Of a stretch of DNA of 64,000 nt, positions 35,542 to 45,683 are shown one piece after another. Under the pieces are notes generated by a model. The model saw only the letters and a program-made list of their open reading frames with translations, was not told the origin of the DNA and did no database searches. The translations under genes were made by a program, and so were the position numbers. Each line of letters opens with the position of its first letter. Position 1 is the first letter of the stretch. The DNA is from an uncultured Lachnospiraceae bacterium (GTDB lineage Bacteria > Bacillota > Clostridia > Lachnospirales > Lachnospiraceae), in contig CANQUA010000002.1 in NCBI GenBank assembly GCA_947626915.1, forward strand, positions 60,738 through 124,737. The letters run 5' to 3'.

Positions 35542-38500
35542 ATGAAGCCGTTGAGATTGACGATGCAGGCATTCGGGTCTTATGGAAATAAAACGCAGAT
35601 TGATTTTAACAGGCTTTCTCAGAATCTGTTTTTGATTACGGGCGATACGGGCGCGGGGAAAACGACGATTTTCGATGCCATTGTTTTTGCGCTGTATGGG
35701 GAAGCCAGTTCTTCTTCCAACCGGAAAGAGGGGATCGTGCTCCAGAGCCATTTTACGGATTACGACCGGGAACCGTTCGTGGAACTGACCTTTTCAGAAG
35801 GGTATGGGGAAGAGCGGGAACTTTATACGGTCAGACGTGTGCCGAGACATTTGAAAACGGTGACCCGCGGGGCGGCCAAGGGGATCGGTACAAGGGAGGT
35901 CGGCGGTTCCGTGTCCCTGACGATGCCGGACGGGACGGAGTATCCCCAGAAAGAAGCGGACAAAAAGATCGAGGAGATCGTCGGGCTGACGAAAAGCCAG
36001 TTTATGCAGGTGGCGATGATTGCCCAGGGGGAGTTCATGGAGCTGCTGCGGGCAAAATCCGACGATAAAAAAGTCATCTTCCGCAAATTGTTCCATACGG
36101 ATCTGTTTCAGGCGATTGTGGACGAACTGAATGAGAGGAAGAAAGTCAGAGAAAAGGATATCGCTGTGATTCGGACCCAATGCCAGACCGCAGCGGCCAG
36201 GACTGTGATCCCCGCGTCGTATGAGCGAGCGGACGAGCTGACGGTTCTGAAGCAGAAAATATCCGGCGGAGAGCTGGTGTATATGGCTGATTTTCTGAAG
36301 GAACTCGGGGCTCTCTGCGGTCTGCTTAAGGAAAAGCAGGACCAGGCGGGGGCGGAGTTGGCAGAAGCAGAAAAAGTCAGAGACGTCCGGAGGGAGAGCT
36401 GCACAAAAGCAGAGGGACTTCTGCGGTTTTACGGTCAGCTGGATCAGGCGGAGTCGGAACTGGCCCGGTGCGGTGCGGAGGCGGAGAGCGTAAAGGCGGA
36501 CGGCGCGCTGGCCCTGCAGATCCGCGGGGCTTATGAGATACTGGCGGAGTACCAAAGATACGCGGACGCGGCTTCCCGTGAGGGGACGGTACGGAATTCG
36601 CTGAAAGAGCAGCAGGACGCGCTTCCGGGGCTTTGCGCGGCGTCGGAGACAGCGTCTCAGGCGGAGGCTTCAGCCAAAGAGGAGTATGAGCAGGAACTGG
36701 CGCGGTACAGCCAGGTATCGGAACGGGTTGAAAAAGCGCTGAAGATTCTGGCCAGAATTGACGCCGCGAAGGCGGACGCTGCGGAGAAAGAAGCTGGTTT
36801 TAAGACCGCGGAAGAGCAGACGGAAACGGTGAAGCAGCGGCAGGCCGCGCTGGAGGCGAAGGAGTCAGACTGGAAACGTCAGGCGGAGGAGATCGGAGAT
36901 GTGGAGAGCCGGATAGCCTTCTGGAAGGCTGACAGTCAGGCCATCTCGGATCTGAAGAGCGAGGCGGAGAGTCTGGTCCGGGCCCAGGCGGATCTGGAAA
37001 AGCTGCGCGGCAAAGCGGCGCGGTCGAAGGCGGACTACGGTGCCGCGAAGGAGGCATATCTTCAGAAAAACAGCGATTATGAGCGGAAAAGGCAGATGTT
37101 TTTGGATGCGCAGGCGGGTTTTCTGGCCAGGGAGCTGAAGCCGGGCAAACCGTGTCCGGTATGCGGGTCGACGGAACATCCCAGTCCCTGTCTGTGGAAG
37201 GAGGAACACCGCGATCTGTCTGAGAAGCTGATCGACCAGTTAGGGAAAGAGGTGGAAAGTCTCCGGGCGAAGCAGGAGAAGCTGGCCGGGGACGCTCAGG
37301 CGGACGGACGCGCGGTAGAGGAACGGGAGAATCTGTGGCAGGAAGCAGTGGAAAAGCTCTGCGCCAGGATTCGGGATACGGAAGCATCGGAGCATGAGGA
37401 CGGTGCGGTTTCCGGCGGAACCTCTGCCGCGGAAGGCATTCCCGATGGGGAGTTTGATATCCTGCGGCAAAAAGAGAACGATTCTTCTGTGACGGGAGAC
37501 CGGGGGCCCGCCGATCTGCAGGAGGCGGAGCGCTTTATCGCTGATCGCGGGCGGAAGCTTCGTCTGCAGGGGCTCGAGCTGGACAAAAAAGCGCAGATCC
37601 TGGAGCGCCTTAAGGCTCTGATTCAGAATGCAGCGCAGGAGAAAGAGAAGCTGAAGGAACGTTTGGAGAAAGCGCAGGCGTTGGCGTCTGAGGCACAGGC
37701 GGCATGGGAAGGAAGCCGCGCATCGCTTCGCAGCCTGGAAGAATCCAGAGATTATCCGGAGAGACAGGCGGCTCTTCTGGCGAGAAAACAGGCGGAACAG
37801 GAGAAAACCAAGAAGAACCATATTTATCAGGAAGCAGTCAAAACTTCCGGGGCGGCCAGGGAAGCCCGCGCCCATGCGGAGACGCTGATCCGCCGGTATA
37901 CCCAGGAGCTTCCCGGTTTGGAGGAACAGAAGAAGCAGAGATACGCCGCTTATGAGGCAGCGATGGCGGAGAAGGACATTTGTGAAGCGGAATGGCGCGC
38001 CCTGACGGAGCGGTATCCGGCTTCCAGGGCCGGCGAGCTGCAGGAGAGAGTCAGCGGTCATGCCAGCAGGCTGGCCTCCGCGCAGTCATTGAAAACTTCT
38101 GCTGTAAAGGAAATCGGAGGGCAAAAGCGGCCGGTTATGGATGATATGCGGAGCGCCGTAAGCGAGGCAGAGCAGCGGTACAGGACGGCGGAGAGCGTTT
38201 ATGAGCAGTGTAAGGCGGAGTACAGGGAGAACAGCCGGGTATATGAGGAGCTGGCTCCCCGGATGGAAGCCCGTCAGAAAGTGGCGGAGGAACATGCCAG
38301 GCTGGACAGGCTCTACCGTATCCTGTCCGGCAATGTCAGCGGTTCCCGCATGGATCTGGAAACGTATGTGCAGCGCTATTATCTGGAGAGGATCCTGCAG
38401 GCGGCCAACCGGAGGTTCCGGGATATGTCCGCGGGACAATTTGAACTGAGGATGGTGGAGATCGGAAAAGCGGGAGAGGGGAAAAACAGAGGCCTGGACC

Positions 38501-38841
38501 TCATGGTTTATTCCAATATAACCGGCCGGGAGCGGGAAGTCAGGACTCTGTCCGGCGGCGAATCCTTTATGGCAGCCCTGGCTCTGGCGTTGGGCATGTC
38601 GGATCAGATCCGGGAGAATTCTTCCTCAATCAATCTGGATATCATGTTTATTGACGAAGGGTTTGGTTCCCTGGATGAACATTCCAGAAATCAGGCGGTG
38701 AAGGTACTCCTGGAGATGGCGGAGGGTTCCCGGCTGATCGGGATCATTTCTCATGTGACGGAACTGAAGCAGGAAATCGAAGACCAGCTTCTTGTCAGCA
38801 AGGATGAGAGCGGCAGCCATGTCCGCTGGCAGCTGAGCTGA
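35542..38841 (+). CDS. sbcC: ATPase SbcC (Rad50-like)
   Basis: A 1099-residue SMC-like ATPase. Walker A TGDTGAGKTTIFDAI is near residue 33. Two long coiled coils flank the zinc hook CPVCGSTEHPSPC near 538, and the C-terminal lobe has TLSGGESFMAALALALG and the Walker B MFIDEGFGSLDE. It forms the complex with SbcD encoded just upstream. Confidence 0.95.
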   Translation: MKPLRLTMQAFGSYGNKTQIDFNRLSQNLFLITGDTGAGKTTIFDAIVFALYGEASSSSNRKEGIVLQSHFTDYDREPFVELTFSEGYGEERELYTVRRVPRHLKTVTRGAAKGIGTREVGGSVSLTMPDGTEYPQKEADKKIEEIVGLTKSQFMQVAMIAQGEFMELLRAKSDDKKVIFRKLFHTDLFQAIVDELNERKKVREKDIAVIRTQCQTAAARTVIPASYERADELTVLKQKISGGELVYMADFLKELGALCGLLKEKQDQAGAELAEAEKVRDVRRESCTKAEGLLRFYGQLDQAESELARCGAEAESVKADGALALQIRGAYEILAEYQRYADAASREGTVRNSLKEQQDALPGLCAASETASQAEASAKEEYEQELARYSQVSERVEKALKILARIDAAKADAAEKEAGFKTAEEQTETVKQRQAALEAKESDWKRQAEEIGDVESRIAFWKADSQAISDLKSEAESLVRAQADLEKLRGKAARSKADYGAAKEAYLQKNSDYERKRQMFLDAQAGFLARELKPGKPCPVCGSTEHPSPCLWKEEHRDLSEKLIDQLGKEVESLRAKQEKLAGDAQADGRAVEERENLWQEAVEKLCARIRDTEASEHEDGAVSGGTSAAEGIPDGEFDILRQKENDSSVTGDRGPADLQEAERFIADRGRKLRLQGLELDKKAQILERLKALIQNAAQEKEKLKERLEKAQALASEAQAAWEGSRASLRSLEESRDYPERQAALLARKQAEQEKTKKNHIYQEAVKTSGAAREARAHAETLIRRYTQELPGLEEQKKQRYAAYEAAMAEKDICEAEWRALTERYPASRAGELQERVSGHASRLASAQSLKTSAVKEIGGQKRPVMDDMRSAVSEAEQRYRTAESVYEQCKAEYRENSRVYEELAPRMEARQKVAEEHARLDRLYRILSGNVSGSRMDLETYVQRYYLERILQAANRRFRDMSAGQFELRMVEIGKAGEGKNRGLDLMVYSNITGREREVRTLSGGESFMAALALALGMSDQIRENSSSINLDIMFIDEGFGSLDEHSRNQAVKVLLEMAEGSRLIGIISHVTELKQEIEDQLLVSKDESGSHVRWQLS

Positions 38842-38894
38842 GAATGCGCCGTCAGGATGATCATGCGGGAAAAGACGGGAGAATATGACGGGAT

Positions 38895-40052
38895 ATGGGG
38901 CATACAGTATCTGTGAAAAACCGCCGGAACGGGAAACGGACGGGGAAGAGAATCAGGGATTTGTTTGTACGGACGGTTGGGAGCAGTATTCTTCCGGTTC
39001 GCGCTGTTGTGTGCGTTTTGATAGCGGGACTTTTGACAGGACCATTGGTTTTGTCAGGCTGCGGCCGGACGGCCGGGCGGCGTGAGCGTTTCAGCAGTCA
39101 GTATTACGACCTGTTCGACACGGTGACGGTTTTTACAAGTTATGCGGATTCACAGGAAACATTTGACCGGTATGCGGATATCCTGTATGATGAGATGCTG
39201 TATTATCATCAGCTTTACGATATTTACCAGGAATACGAGGGGGTTTCGAATCTTATGACCGTTAACCGCCATGCAGGCGCGGAACCGGTGAAGGTGGATG
39301 AGAAACTTCTGGCGCTTCTGGAAAAGGGCATAGAACTCTACGATCTGACCGGCGGCAGCGTTAATATAGCTATGGGCAGCGTATTGTCCGTCTGGCACGA
39401 ATACCGGGAAGCGGGGCTTCGTGACCCGGAGCACGCCCAGCTTCCGCCGATGGAGCTTTTGCGGGAGGCAGCGGAGCATACGGATATCCGCAAAATGAGA
39501 ATTGACCGGGAAAATTCTACGATTTGCCTGGAGGATCCGCAGATGAGCCTGGATGTGGGTGCCATCGCCAAGGGGTTCGCCGCGGAGATGGTCTGCAAAA
39601 GGCTGGAAGAAGAGGGCATGGACAGCGGTATGCTGAACGTAGGCGGCAATGTGCGTACAGTTGGGACGAAGCCTGGCGGCGAAAGCTGGATGGTTGGAAT
39701 CCGGAATCCCCTGGAAGACAGCGGGGAAGCGTACCTGCACCGGATCGGCCTGATTGACATGTCTTTGGTGACCAGCGGAAGTGATCAGCGCTTTTATGAG
39801 GTAGACGGCGTCCGGTATCACCATATTATTCATCCGGAGACGCTGATGCCCTGGGACCGGTATGCTTCCGTATCGATTCTCTGCGCAGATTCCGGTCTGG
39901 CGGACGGGTTGTCGACAGCGATCTTTAATATGGAATATGAGGATGGGCTGGAGCTGATTGAAAGTCTGGATGGAGTGGAGGCTCTGTGGATATATCCGGA
40001 CGGTACGGAATCATACAGCACAGGATTTGAGAATATAATTTCCCGGGAATAG
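38895..40052 (+). CDS. apbE: FAD:protein FMN transferase, ApbE-like lipoprotein
   Basis: A 385-residue ApbE family flavinyltransferase that attaches FMN to Thr/Ser of redox proteins outside the membrane. A membrane segment near residues 38-54 ends in a lipobox LSGC. Family motifs are YYDLFDTV, DVGAIAKGFAAE and TSGSDQRFYEVDG ... YHHIIHP. The n-region before the hydrophobic core is unusually long (about 35 residues), so the true start may be further downstream. No flavoprotein target is encoded nearby. Confidence 0.85.
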   Translation: MGHTVSVKNRRNGKRTGKRIRDLFVRTVGSSILPVRAVVCVLIAGLLTGPLVLSGCGRTAGRRERFSSQYYDLFDTVTVFTSYADSQETFDRYADILYDEMLYYHQLYDIYQEYEGVSNLMTVNRHAGAEPVKVDEKLLALLEKGIELYDLTGGSVNIAMGSVLSVWHEYREAGLRDPEHAQLPPMELLREAAEHTDIRKMRIDRENSTICLEDPQMSLDVGAIAKGFAAEMVCKRLEEEGMDSGMLNVGGNVRTVGTKPGGESWMVGIRNPLEDSGEAYLHRIGLIDMSLVTSGSDQRFYEVDGVRYHHIIHPETLMPWDRYASVSILCADSGLADGLSTAIFNMEYEDGLELIESLDGVEALWIYPDGTESYSTGFENIISRE

Positions 40053-40065
40053 AGGTATCGTTGAA

Positions 40066-40986
40066 ATGAACGGAAAACAGACGCGCGGCGGGAGGCTGCG
40101 GAGTCATCTGATGCTTACGCTGACGGCGTTTATCTGGGGTACGACTTTTGTAGCCCAGAGCGTCGGCCTGGATTATGTAGACGTGTTTACTTTTAATATG
40201 GCCAGGTTTTTGCTGGGCGGCCTGGTACTGACGCCGGTGGTGCTCTTTCTGCTGCAAAAAGAAAAATCTGCAGGAGGTCCGGACGCAGGTGAAAGCGGCA
40301 GGCAGAGAATACGGGACAGCATAAAGGGAGGACTCCTTTGCGGGCTGGTTCTTTTTGCGGCCAGCAGTTTCCAGCAGCTTGGCATTTCCATGACAACGGT
40401 GAGTAAGGGCGGTTTTATCACGGCGTTATATATCGTGCTGGTGCCTGTATTCGGGATCTTCCTGAAAAAGAAAGTGCAGCCGGCTGTGTGGGTCAGTGTG
40501 GCGATGGCGACAGCCGGGATGTATCTGCTGTGCATCACCGAGGGTTTCCATATCAATCTGGGGGATTTTTATATTTTTTTGTGCGCTGTTTTTTATGCTT
40601 TTCATATCCTCGTGATCGATCGGGTATCGCCGGGGGCCAACGGCGTGCTGGTTTCGTGCGTCCAGTTTTTTGTGTCGGGTCTTCTGGCTGCTGTACTGGC
40701 CTTCCTGTTTGAGGAGCCTGATCTGGCGAATCTGGCGGCGGCCTGGCAGCCGGTTCTTTATGCGGGCTTCCTGTCCTGCGGCGTGGCATATACGTTTCAG
40801 ATCCTTGCCCAGCAGAACACAGATCCGACGGTAGCCTCTCTGATCATGAGCATGGAATCTGTATTTTCTCTGCTGGCAGGCTGGGTGATTCTGGGACAGG
40901 GCCTGTCTGCCCGGGAGGGGGCAGGATGTTTGCTGGTTTTTGCGGCGGTGCTTCTGGCGCAGGCCCCGGACAAGAAGAAGGGATAG
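40066..40986 (+). CDS. EamA/DMT family transporter
   Basis: A 306-residue protein with ten hydrophobic segments in two EamA repeats (FIWGTTFVAQS and later GVAYTFQILAQQNTDPTVASLIMSMESV). The family exports metabolites; the substrate is not evident. It begins 13 bases after apbE. Confidence 0.87.
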   Translation: MNGKQTRGGRLRSHLMLTLTAFIWGTTFVAQSVGLDYVDVFTFNMARFLLGGLVLTPVVLFLLQKEKSAGGPDAGESGRQRIRDSIKGGLLCGLVLFAASSFQQLGISMTTVSKGGFITALYIVLVPVFGIFLKKKVQPAVWVSVAMATAGMYLLCITEGFHINLGDFYIFLCAVFYAFHILVIDRVSPGANGVLVSCVQFFVSGLLAAVLAFLFEEPDLANLAAAWQPVLYAGFLSCGVAYTFQILAQQNTDPTVASLIMSMESVFSLLAGWVILGQGLSAREGAGCLLVFAAVLLAQAPDKKKG

Positions 40987-41009
40987 CCGCTGCCTTTCTG
41001 CATGAGATT

Positions 41010-42998
41010 TCATCCAAATTGGTTCCAGATATCGTACCATTCCAGACACGCCTCATGCCATGCAGTCCAGGCGCTGTTGTATTGTTTCTGGGCGGTTAGA
41101 AATTCATCGTCAGCGTCGCAGGGGAGAGGATCGCCAGCCATGACCTGGTTCCGGTCCGGACGGTAATCGTCTGCCGCCTGCTCTGTTTCTGCGGCCTGCC
41201 GGTTAGCGGCTAAGGGTTCTTTCCCACAAAAAGCCATCTCTTCCAGCTGCCGGACGGCCTTTTTTTCTTTGACTCCCAGCAGTTCTTCATATTGTTTTTC
41301 CGCCAGTTCCTGTGTAGCGGCCAGTTTTTCTCCGGCCAGGCGCATTTGCCAGTCCGCATAGGCTTCCTGTTCGGGGATTTCCCTTAATAGATGCCGCTCT
41401 GCTTTCGGGACGGCCTGAATTCCTGCGATCAGCGCCTGGTCCTCCGCTTTGATACGGGCAGGGACCGGGATTCCGTTTTCCTCTTTTGTCATCCGTTCCA
41501 GATAGTGCTCATAGCCGAAGGGGTAGTACATGACGCATTCATGTTCGAAGATCAAAATGCAATCCGCTACCTGACGCAGAAAATAACGGTCATGGGATAC
41601 GAAGAGGATCGTCCCCTGATAAGCCTGAAACGCGGATTCCAGAGTTTCTTTGGCCTGAATATCCATGTGATTGGTGGGCTCGTCCAGAATCAGGAAATTC
41701 GGCCGGCTCTGCAGCAGTTCCGCCAGTACGAGCCTGGCTTTTTCACCGCCGGACAGGGAGGAGACTTTTGTGGAGGCAGCCTTGCCGCCGAAAAGAAATG
41801 CGCCCAGGATCGAGCGGACTTCTTTTTCCGTCAGAGCCGGAAACCGGTCGTGAAAATGTTCTGCGACAGTTTTGTCCGACAGAATCTCCGCCGAGTGCTG
41901 GTCAAAATAGCCAATGGTGACTCGCTCTCCCGGCCTGCAGGTACCGGAAAGAGGCGGGAGCAGCCCCGCCGCCGTTTTCAGAAACGTGGTTTTCCCGGCG
42001 CCGTTGGGACCGAGGATCCCCAGCTTCTGACCTTTACGGAGACGGAGGTCCAGCTCCAAAAGCGGCCGGTCATAGCCGATTTTTAAATGCTTTGCATCCA
42101 GTACCCATTTGCTGCCGGGTTCCAGGGGAAGGATCGGCGCGGTGAAAAGATGGACGTCGTCGGTCTCCGGTTTTTCGATGGGCGTCATCCGCTCCAGTAT
42201 TTTTTTCCGCGACCGGGCGAAAGCTGCCTTATTTGGTTTGTGCCTGAAGCGCTCGATCAGCTCTTCCAGACGGCGCACTTCTTCCTGCTGCTGTTCGTAA
42301 GCCTTTTGCTGCAGGCGCAGACGCTTTTGCTTTTCCTGCCGGTAATTTGTATAATTGCCGGGATAACGGTACAGCCGGCAGCCGGATAATTCATAAATGA
42401 TTTCTGCAGTCTGATCCAGGAAAAAGCGATCATGGCTGACCAGGATCACGGCGCGTTCATAGCGGCGGATATACTGCTCCAGCCATTGGGTTGCTTCCAG
42501 GTCCAGATGGTTGGTAGGCTCGTCCAGGAGCAGAATGTCCGGTTTCTGGAGAAGCAGCCGGATCAGCCGGATCCGGGTCTGCTGCCCGCCGGAAAATTCT
42601 CCCAGTTGTCTGTTCTTGTCCGCTTTCGAGAAACCGAAGCCGGTGAAAAGGCTGTCATATTCGTGTTCATAATCATATCGTTCTCTGGAAAAGGTATCTC
42701 TGGCGGGGCAGGAGGAGAGCAGGAGGTCTTCGACGGTGCGTTCCCGGTCGATGCGGTCGGTTTGCTGGGAAAGCATGCCGATTGTCAGCCGCCTTGACGT
42801 ATAAAGTCCGGGCGATGTGCGCTTATCGTCCCGGTCCAGATTCAGTTCACCGGCGATAAGTTTCAGCAGCGTGGTTTTGCCTGCGCCGTTTTTTCCGACT
42901 ATGGCGATTTTTTCGTTTCCTTTTATTTCAAAATCAATGTGTGAAAGAATGGTCTGTCCGCCCTGGGACACGGTTCCGTCTGTGATCTGATACAGCAT
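41010..42998 (-). CDS. ABC-F family ATPase (two ABC domains)
   Basis: A 662-residue soluble protein with two nucleotide-binding domains and no membrane segment. The Walker A sites are GKNGAGKTT (about 36) and GPNGAGKTT (about 334); signatures are FSGGQQTRIRL and LSGGEKARLVL; both have LLDEPTNHLD-like or ILDEPTNHMD Walker B motifs. The linker is Arg/Gln-rich. The C-terminal tail of about 160 residues is long and acidic. ABC-F proteins act on ribosomes, in translation or antibiotic protection; which applies here is uncertain. Confidence 0.9.
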   Translation of the reverse strand: MLYQITDGTVSQGGQTILSHIDFEIKGNEKIAIVGKNGAGKTTLLKLIAGELNLDRDDKRTSPGLYTSRRLTIGMLSQQTDRIDRERTVEDLLLSSCPARDTFSRERYDYEHEYDSLFTGFGFSKADKNRQLGEFSGGQQTRIRLIRLLLQKPDILLLDEPTNHLDLEATQWLEQYIRRYERAVILVSHDRFFLDQTAEIIYELSGCRLYRYPGNYTNYRQEKQKRLRLQQKAYEQQQEEVRRLEELIERFRHKPNKAAFARSRKKILERMTPIEKPETDDVHLFTAPILPLEPGSKWVLDAKHLKIGYDRPLLELDLRLRKGQKLGILGPNGAGKTTFLKTAAGLLPPLSGTCRPGERVTIGYFDQHSAEILSDKTVAEHFHDRFPALTEKEVRSILGAFLFGGKAASTKVSSLSGGEKARLVLAELLQSRPNFLILDEPTNHMDIQAKETLESAFQAYQGTILFVSHDRYFLRQVADCILIFEHECVMYYPFGYEHYLERMTKEENGIPVPARIKAEDQALIAGIQAVPKAERHLLREIPEQEAYADWQMRLAGEKLAATQELAEKQYEELLGVKEKKAVRQLEEMAFCGKEPLAANRQAAETEQAADDYRPDRNQVMAGDPLPCDADDEFLTAQKQYNSAWTAWHEACLEWYDIWNQFG

Positions 42999-43200
42999 GG
43001 CAGCTCCTGTTTCCGGTTAAAAATCATTGGGTCCGGCTTATTGATTTCCAATCTTTATAGTAACATATTCCGTAAAATTCTTCCAGATGTGACTTGGCTT
43101 GCGGATGAATTATTTTCTGTGTTTTTGCGCATAGTAAGCGTGACGGCACGAAGCCGGCGAAATGAATCAGAAAATTTATGAATGGACAGGAGGAACCGCC

Positions 43201-43374
43201 ATGAGCCCAAAAGAATTGTCTTATATTGAAGACGCGTTAAGCCACGAGAGTTTTCTGAAAAGCCAGTGCAGCGACGCGGTCCGCAATCTGCAGGACCCGG
43301 AACTGAAGTCCTGCGTTGAGGAAATCCAGCAGAAGCACCAGCAGATTTTTAATGAATTTTATAACCTGATCTGA
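43201..43374 (+). CDS. Small helical protein of the spore coat operon
   Basis: A 57-residue protein from ATG 43201 (site GGACAGGAGG). It is helical (LSYIEDALSHESFLKSQC ... IQQKHQQIFNEFYNLI), resembling a half of a CotF-like ferritin-type bundle. It precedes cotF by 13 bases. Sporulation use is inferred from the neighbour. Confidence 0.75.
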   Translation: MSPKELSYIEDALSHESFLKSQCSDAVRNLQDPELKSCVEEIQQKHQQIFNEFYNLI

Positions 43375-43387
43375 GGAGGAAAACCAC

Positions 43388-43636
43388 ATGGATGACAGAT
43401 GTATTATGGAAAACCTGCTTTTGACCACGAAAGGCGTATGCGATTTGTATCTTCACGGAACCATTGAATCTTCTACGCAGAATGTGCATCAGACCTTTGA
43501 CCAGGCGTTAGACGACAGCCTGGGCATCCAGGATGACATCTACCACAAAATGGCTGCCAAAGGCTGGTATTCAACCGAGAATGCGGAGCAGCAGAAGATT
43601 CAAAAAGTAAAGAATCAGTTTGCGGGGCAGCGGTAA
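43388..43636 (+). CDS. CotF-family spore coat protein
   Basis: An 82-residue protein with the CotF-like pattern: MENLLLTTKGVCDLYLHG, then TFDQALDDSLGIQDDIYHKMAAKGWY. Such small coat proteins are found throughout Clostridia spores. Start follows GAGGAAAACC. It indicates a spore-forming host. Confidence 0.85.
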   Translation: MDDRCIMENLLLTTKGVCDLYLHGTIESSTQNVHQTFDQALDDSLGIQDDIYHKMAAKGWYSTENAEQQKIQKVKNQFAGQR

Positions 43637-43807
43637 ATGACGGAGCCGATGACGCGCCCAGAGGAAATCCCGGTCGGTGAGCCGGATGAAAGAACGGGTC
43701 AAACGCCCGGGGAACTGCCGGCCGCCAATGTGGTGGAGCTGCCCGTGTCGAGACCGTTGGAAATACCGATGGAAGCGCCGCCCAGAGACGGATCGGTTCG
43801 CAGTTAG
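43637..43807 (+). CDS. 56-residue proline/glutamate-rich protein
   Basis: It starts directly at the base after the cotF stop and ends at TAG 43805. The sequence is a string of P-E-I/L-P-x blocks (RPEEIPVGEP, VELPVSRPLEIPME). No family is recognised. Coupling to cotF and the terminator right behind it support it as a real operon member, perhaps a coat or exosporium component. Confidence 0.55.
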   Translation: MTEPMTRPEEIPVGEPDERTGQTPGELPAANVVELPVSRPLEIPMEAPPRDGSVRS

Positions 43808-43849
43808 AAGAAACTGACCGCGATCAGAAAACAGAAATCGGAACCGGAA

Positions 43850-43906
43850 AATCCCGCCGATGCCGGCCTGAAGTCCTTAGTCCGGAAACCGGCGGGATTT
43901 TTATTT
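43850..43906 (+). terminator. Terminator of the coat operon
   Basis: AATCCCGCCG (43850-43859) pairs perfectly with CGGCGGGATT (43890-43899), followed by TTTATTT. Confidence 0.9.
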
Positions 43907-43907
43907 C

Positions 43908-44647
43908 GGAAATGCAGGGAACAGAACCTGCTGAAACCGTCAGACCGGGCCGAAGCCCGTCAGAAGCCGGGAAAAAAGGGAACCATCCTCTCCTAAATCT
44001 CCTTCATGACCTAAAAAAAGTTTTGCCCGGATGTATAAACTGCCCGCAGAGGGGGATAATGAGATTAGTACGAAAGAGAAAATTAATACTTATCCTCCCC
44101 TTTTTATCGCCCCGGTCATTGCAAGGAAGCAGCGGCCGGGGTGAGTTTTTATTTTTGCTGATTTTATGCGGTTTTCTGGACTTCTTTTCTTCTTGGATCG
44201 TTTTTGCCTCCTGCGATGCCGGTGTTCTGACTCAAATCTGACACAAATTCTTTGTTGTCAGACGGTCAAACCAGATTTTAAGCAAGTTCCCAGCGGGGGA
44301 CGTGATTTTTTCCTGTCGGGGCAGAAGGACAATTCCCGGTAATTATTGGAGTTTCATTAGGTGTTCCTCCTGTTGGACTTCCCATCATCCTTGAACTCCC
44401 CCGTTTTCCGCACCACCGGCAGATTGCTGCATAATAAGGCCTTGCCGCCATCTTGTAAACCGGCCTAAGGGCAATCCGCTGTTATTTTATTTTTTTCTCG
44501 GATAAGGTTCGACTACATCGGTTAATCCCGCCAGATAATCCATGCAAACACTTGTGTGAAACGGATGAAGATGATATAACTATAAACGGATTTGACAAAA
44601 TAATGCAAAATTTTTTAAAAAGGACATCTGGTGACATCTTTGGGCAG
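43908..44647. other. Long intergenic region without a supported gene
   Basis: About 740 bases. It contains a hairpin CCCCGG (44110-44115)/CCGGGG (44136-44141) followed by TTTTTATTTTT, a terminator of something on the plus strand. Just upstream GGATAA and TTATCC form another. A 109-codon open frame here (43912-44241) has no ribosome site and runs through both hairpins, so I leave it out. The part from 44250 is featureless. Confidence 0.6.
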
Positions 44648-44687
44648 TATAATAATGAAAAATCACTGCCGCAGGGAGGATTACAGT

Positions 44688-45620
44688 TTGAAGGAGAAAG
44701 CGTCTGCGCGTAAGCATGACAGAGTTTTGGAGATATATACCCGTCTGATGAACGGAGAAGTAGCCCGCAAGCAGGAACCTGCGGAAGAATACAATGTGAG
44801 TCCGCGTTCCATCCAGCGCGATATTGATTCCATCCGCGGATTTTTGTCGGACCGGACGGCCAGGGGAGAGGGAGTCACGGAAGTGGTCTACGATTATTCC
44901 GCAAAAGGGTTTCGGACAGCCAGTTCCCGAACGGTCACATTGTCCAACGCGGAGCTGTTCACCGCCGCCAAGATCCTTTTGGAGAGCCGCTCTCTCTGCA
45001 AGGGCGAAATGGAGCGGATCGTACAGGAATTGATCGAAGCGGGCCTTCCGGTGTCAGAGCGCAGAAAAATGTCTGAGCTTCTGGGCAATGAACTGTTCCA
45101 TTATGTAGAACCCAGGCATGGCCGCGAATTGACCGACCGGGTATGGGAACTGGCCGGCGCCGTCTATGCCCATCGTTTAGTCGAGCTGGCCTATCAAAAA
45201 ACAAACGGGGAAGTTACAAACGCGGTGATAAAGCCGGTCGGTATTATGAATTCCGAATATTATTTTTACCTTCTGGCCTACATCGGGGAGCGCGACCGGA
45301 AATACGCCGGGTACCCCACGGTATATCGGATCGATCGGATCCGCGGCTATAAGCTTCTGGAGGAAACATTTCGCGTCCCCTATCGGGACCGGTTCGAGGA
45401 AGGGGAGTTCCGCAAACGGATTCCGTTTATGTATACGGGAAAACTCCACCATGCGAGCTTTGTTTACAAGGGAAGCGATATTAACGCTGTGCTGGATCGT
45501 CTGCCCACGGCTCAGGCCGCACAGAGGGAGGATGGGAGTTATCTGGTGACAGCAGAGGTGTTTGGAGAAAAAGGACTTAATATGTGGCTCAGGGGGCAGG
45601 GGGACGCGGTGGAAGAATAG
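44688..45620 (+). CDS. WYL-domain transcriptional regulator (YafY type)
   Basis: A 310-residue regulator. An HTH_11/DeoR-like domain at the N-terminus (RVLEIYTRLMNGE ... YNVSPRSIQRDIDSIRGFL) is followed by a WYL domain (ELAYQKTNG ... IKPVGIMNSEYYFYLLAY ... YPTVYRIDRIRGYKLL) and a C-terminal extension. I prefer TTG 44688, which has GGGAGG eight bases upstream. An ATG at 44655 lies only two bases after a TATAAT (44648-44653). WYL proteins sense nucleic acids or nucleotides and often control defence or DNA-damage genes. Confidence 0.85.
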   Translation: MKEKASARKHDRVLEIYTRLMNGEVARKQEPAEEYNVSPRSIQRDIDSIRGFLSDRTARGEGVTEVVYDYSAKGFRTASSRTVTLSNAELFTAAKILLESRSLCKGEMERIVQELIEAGLPVSERRKMSELLGNELFHYVEPRHGRELTDRVWELAGAVYAHRLVELAYQKTNGEVTNAVIKPVGIMNSEYYFYLLAYIGERDRKYAGYPTVYRIDRIRGYKLLEETFRVPYRDRFEEGEFRKRIPFMYTGKLHHASFVYKGSDINAVLDRLPTAQAAQREDGSYLVTAEVFGEKGLNMWLRGQGDAVEE

Positions 45621-45683
45621 ATAATTTTTCAATAAAAAAGTTGGCGTAAATCATTCAAATTACATGTTAATAACGGAGAAAAA

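Noticed and set aside
43912..44241. A 109-codon protein after the coat operon
   Set aside because: No ribosome site, and it runs through two terminator-like hairpins.
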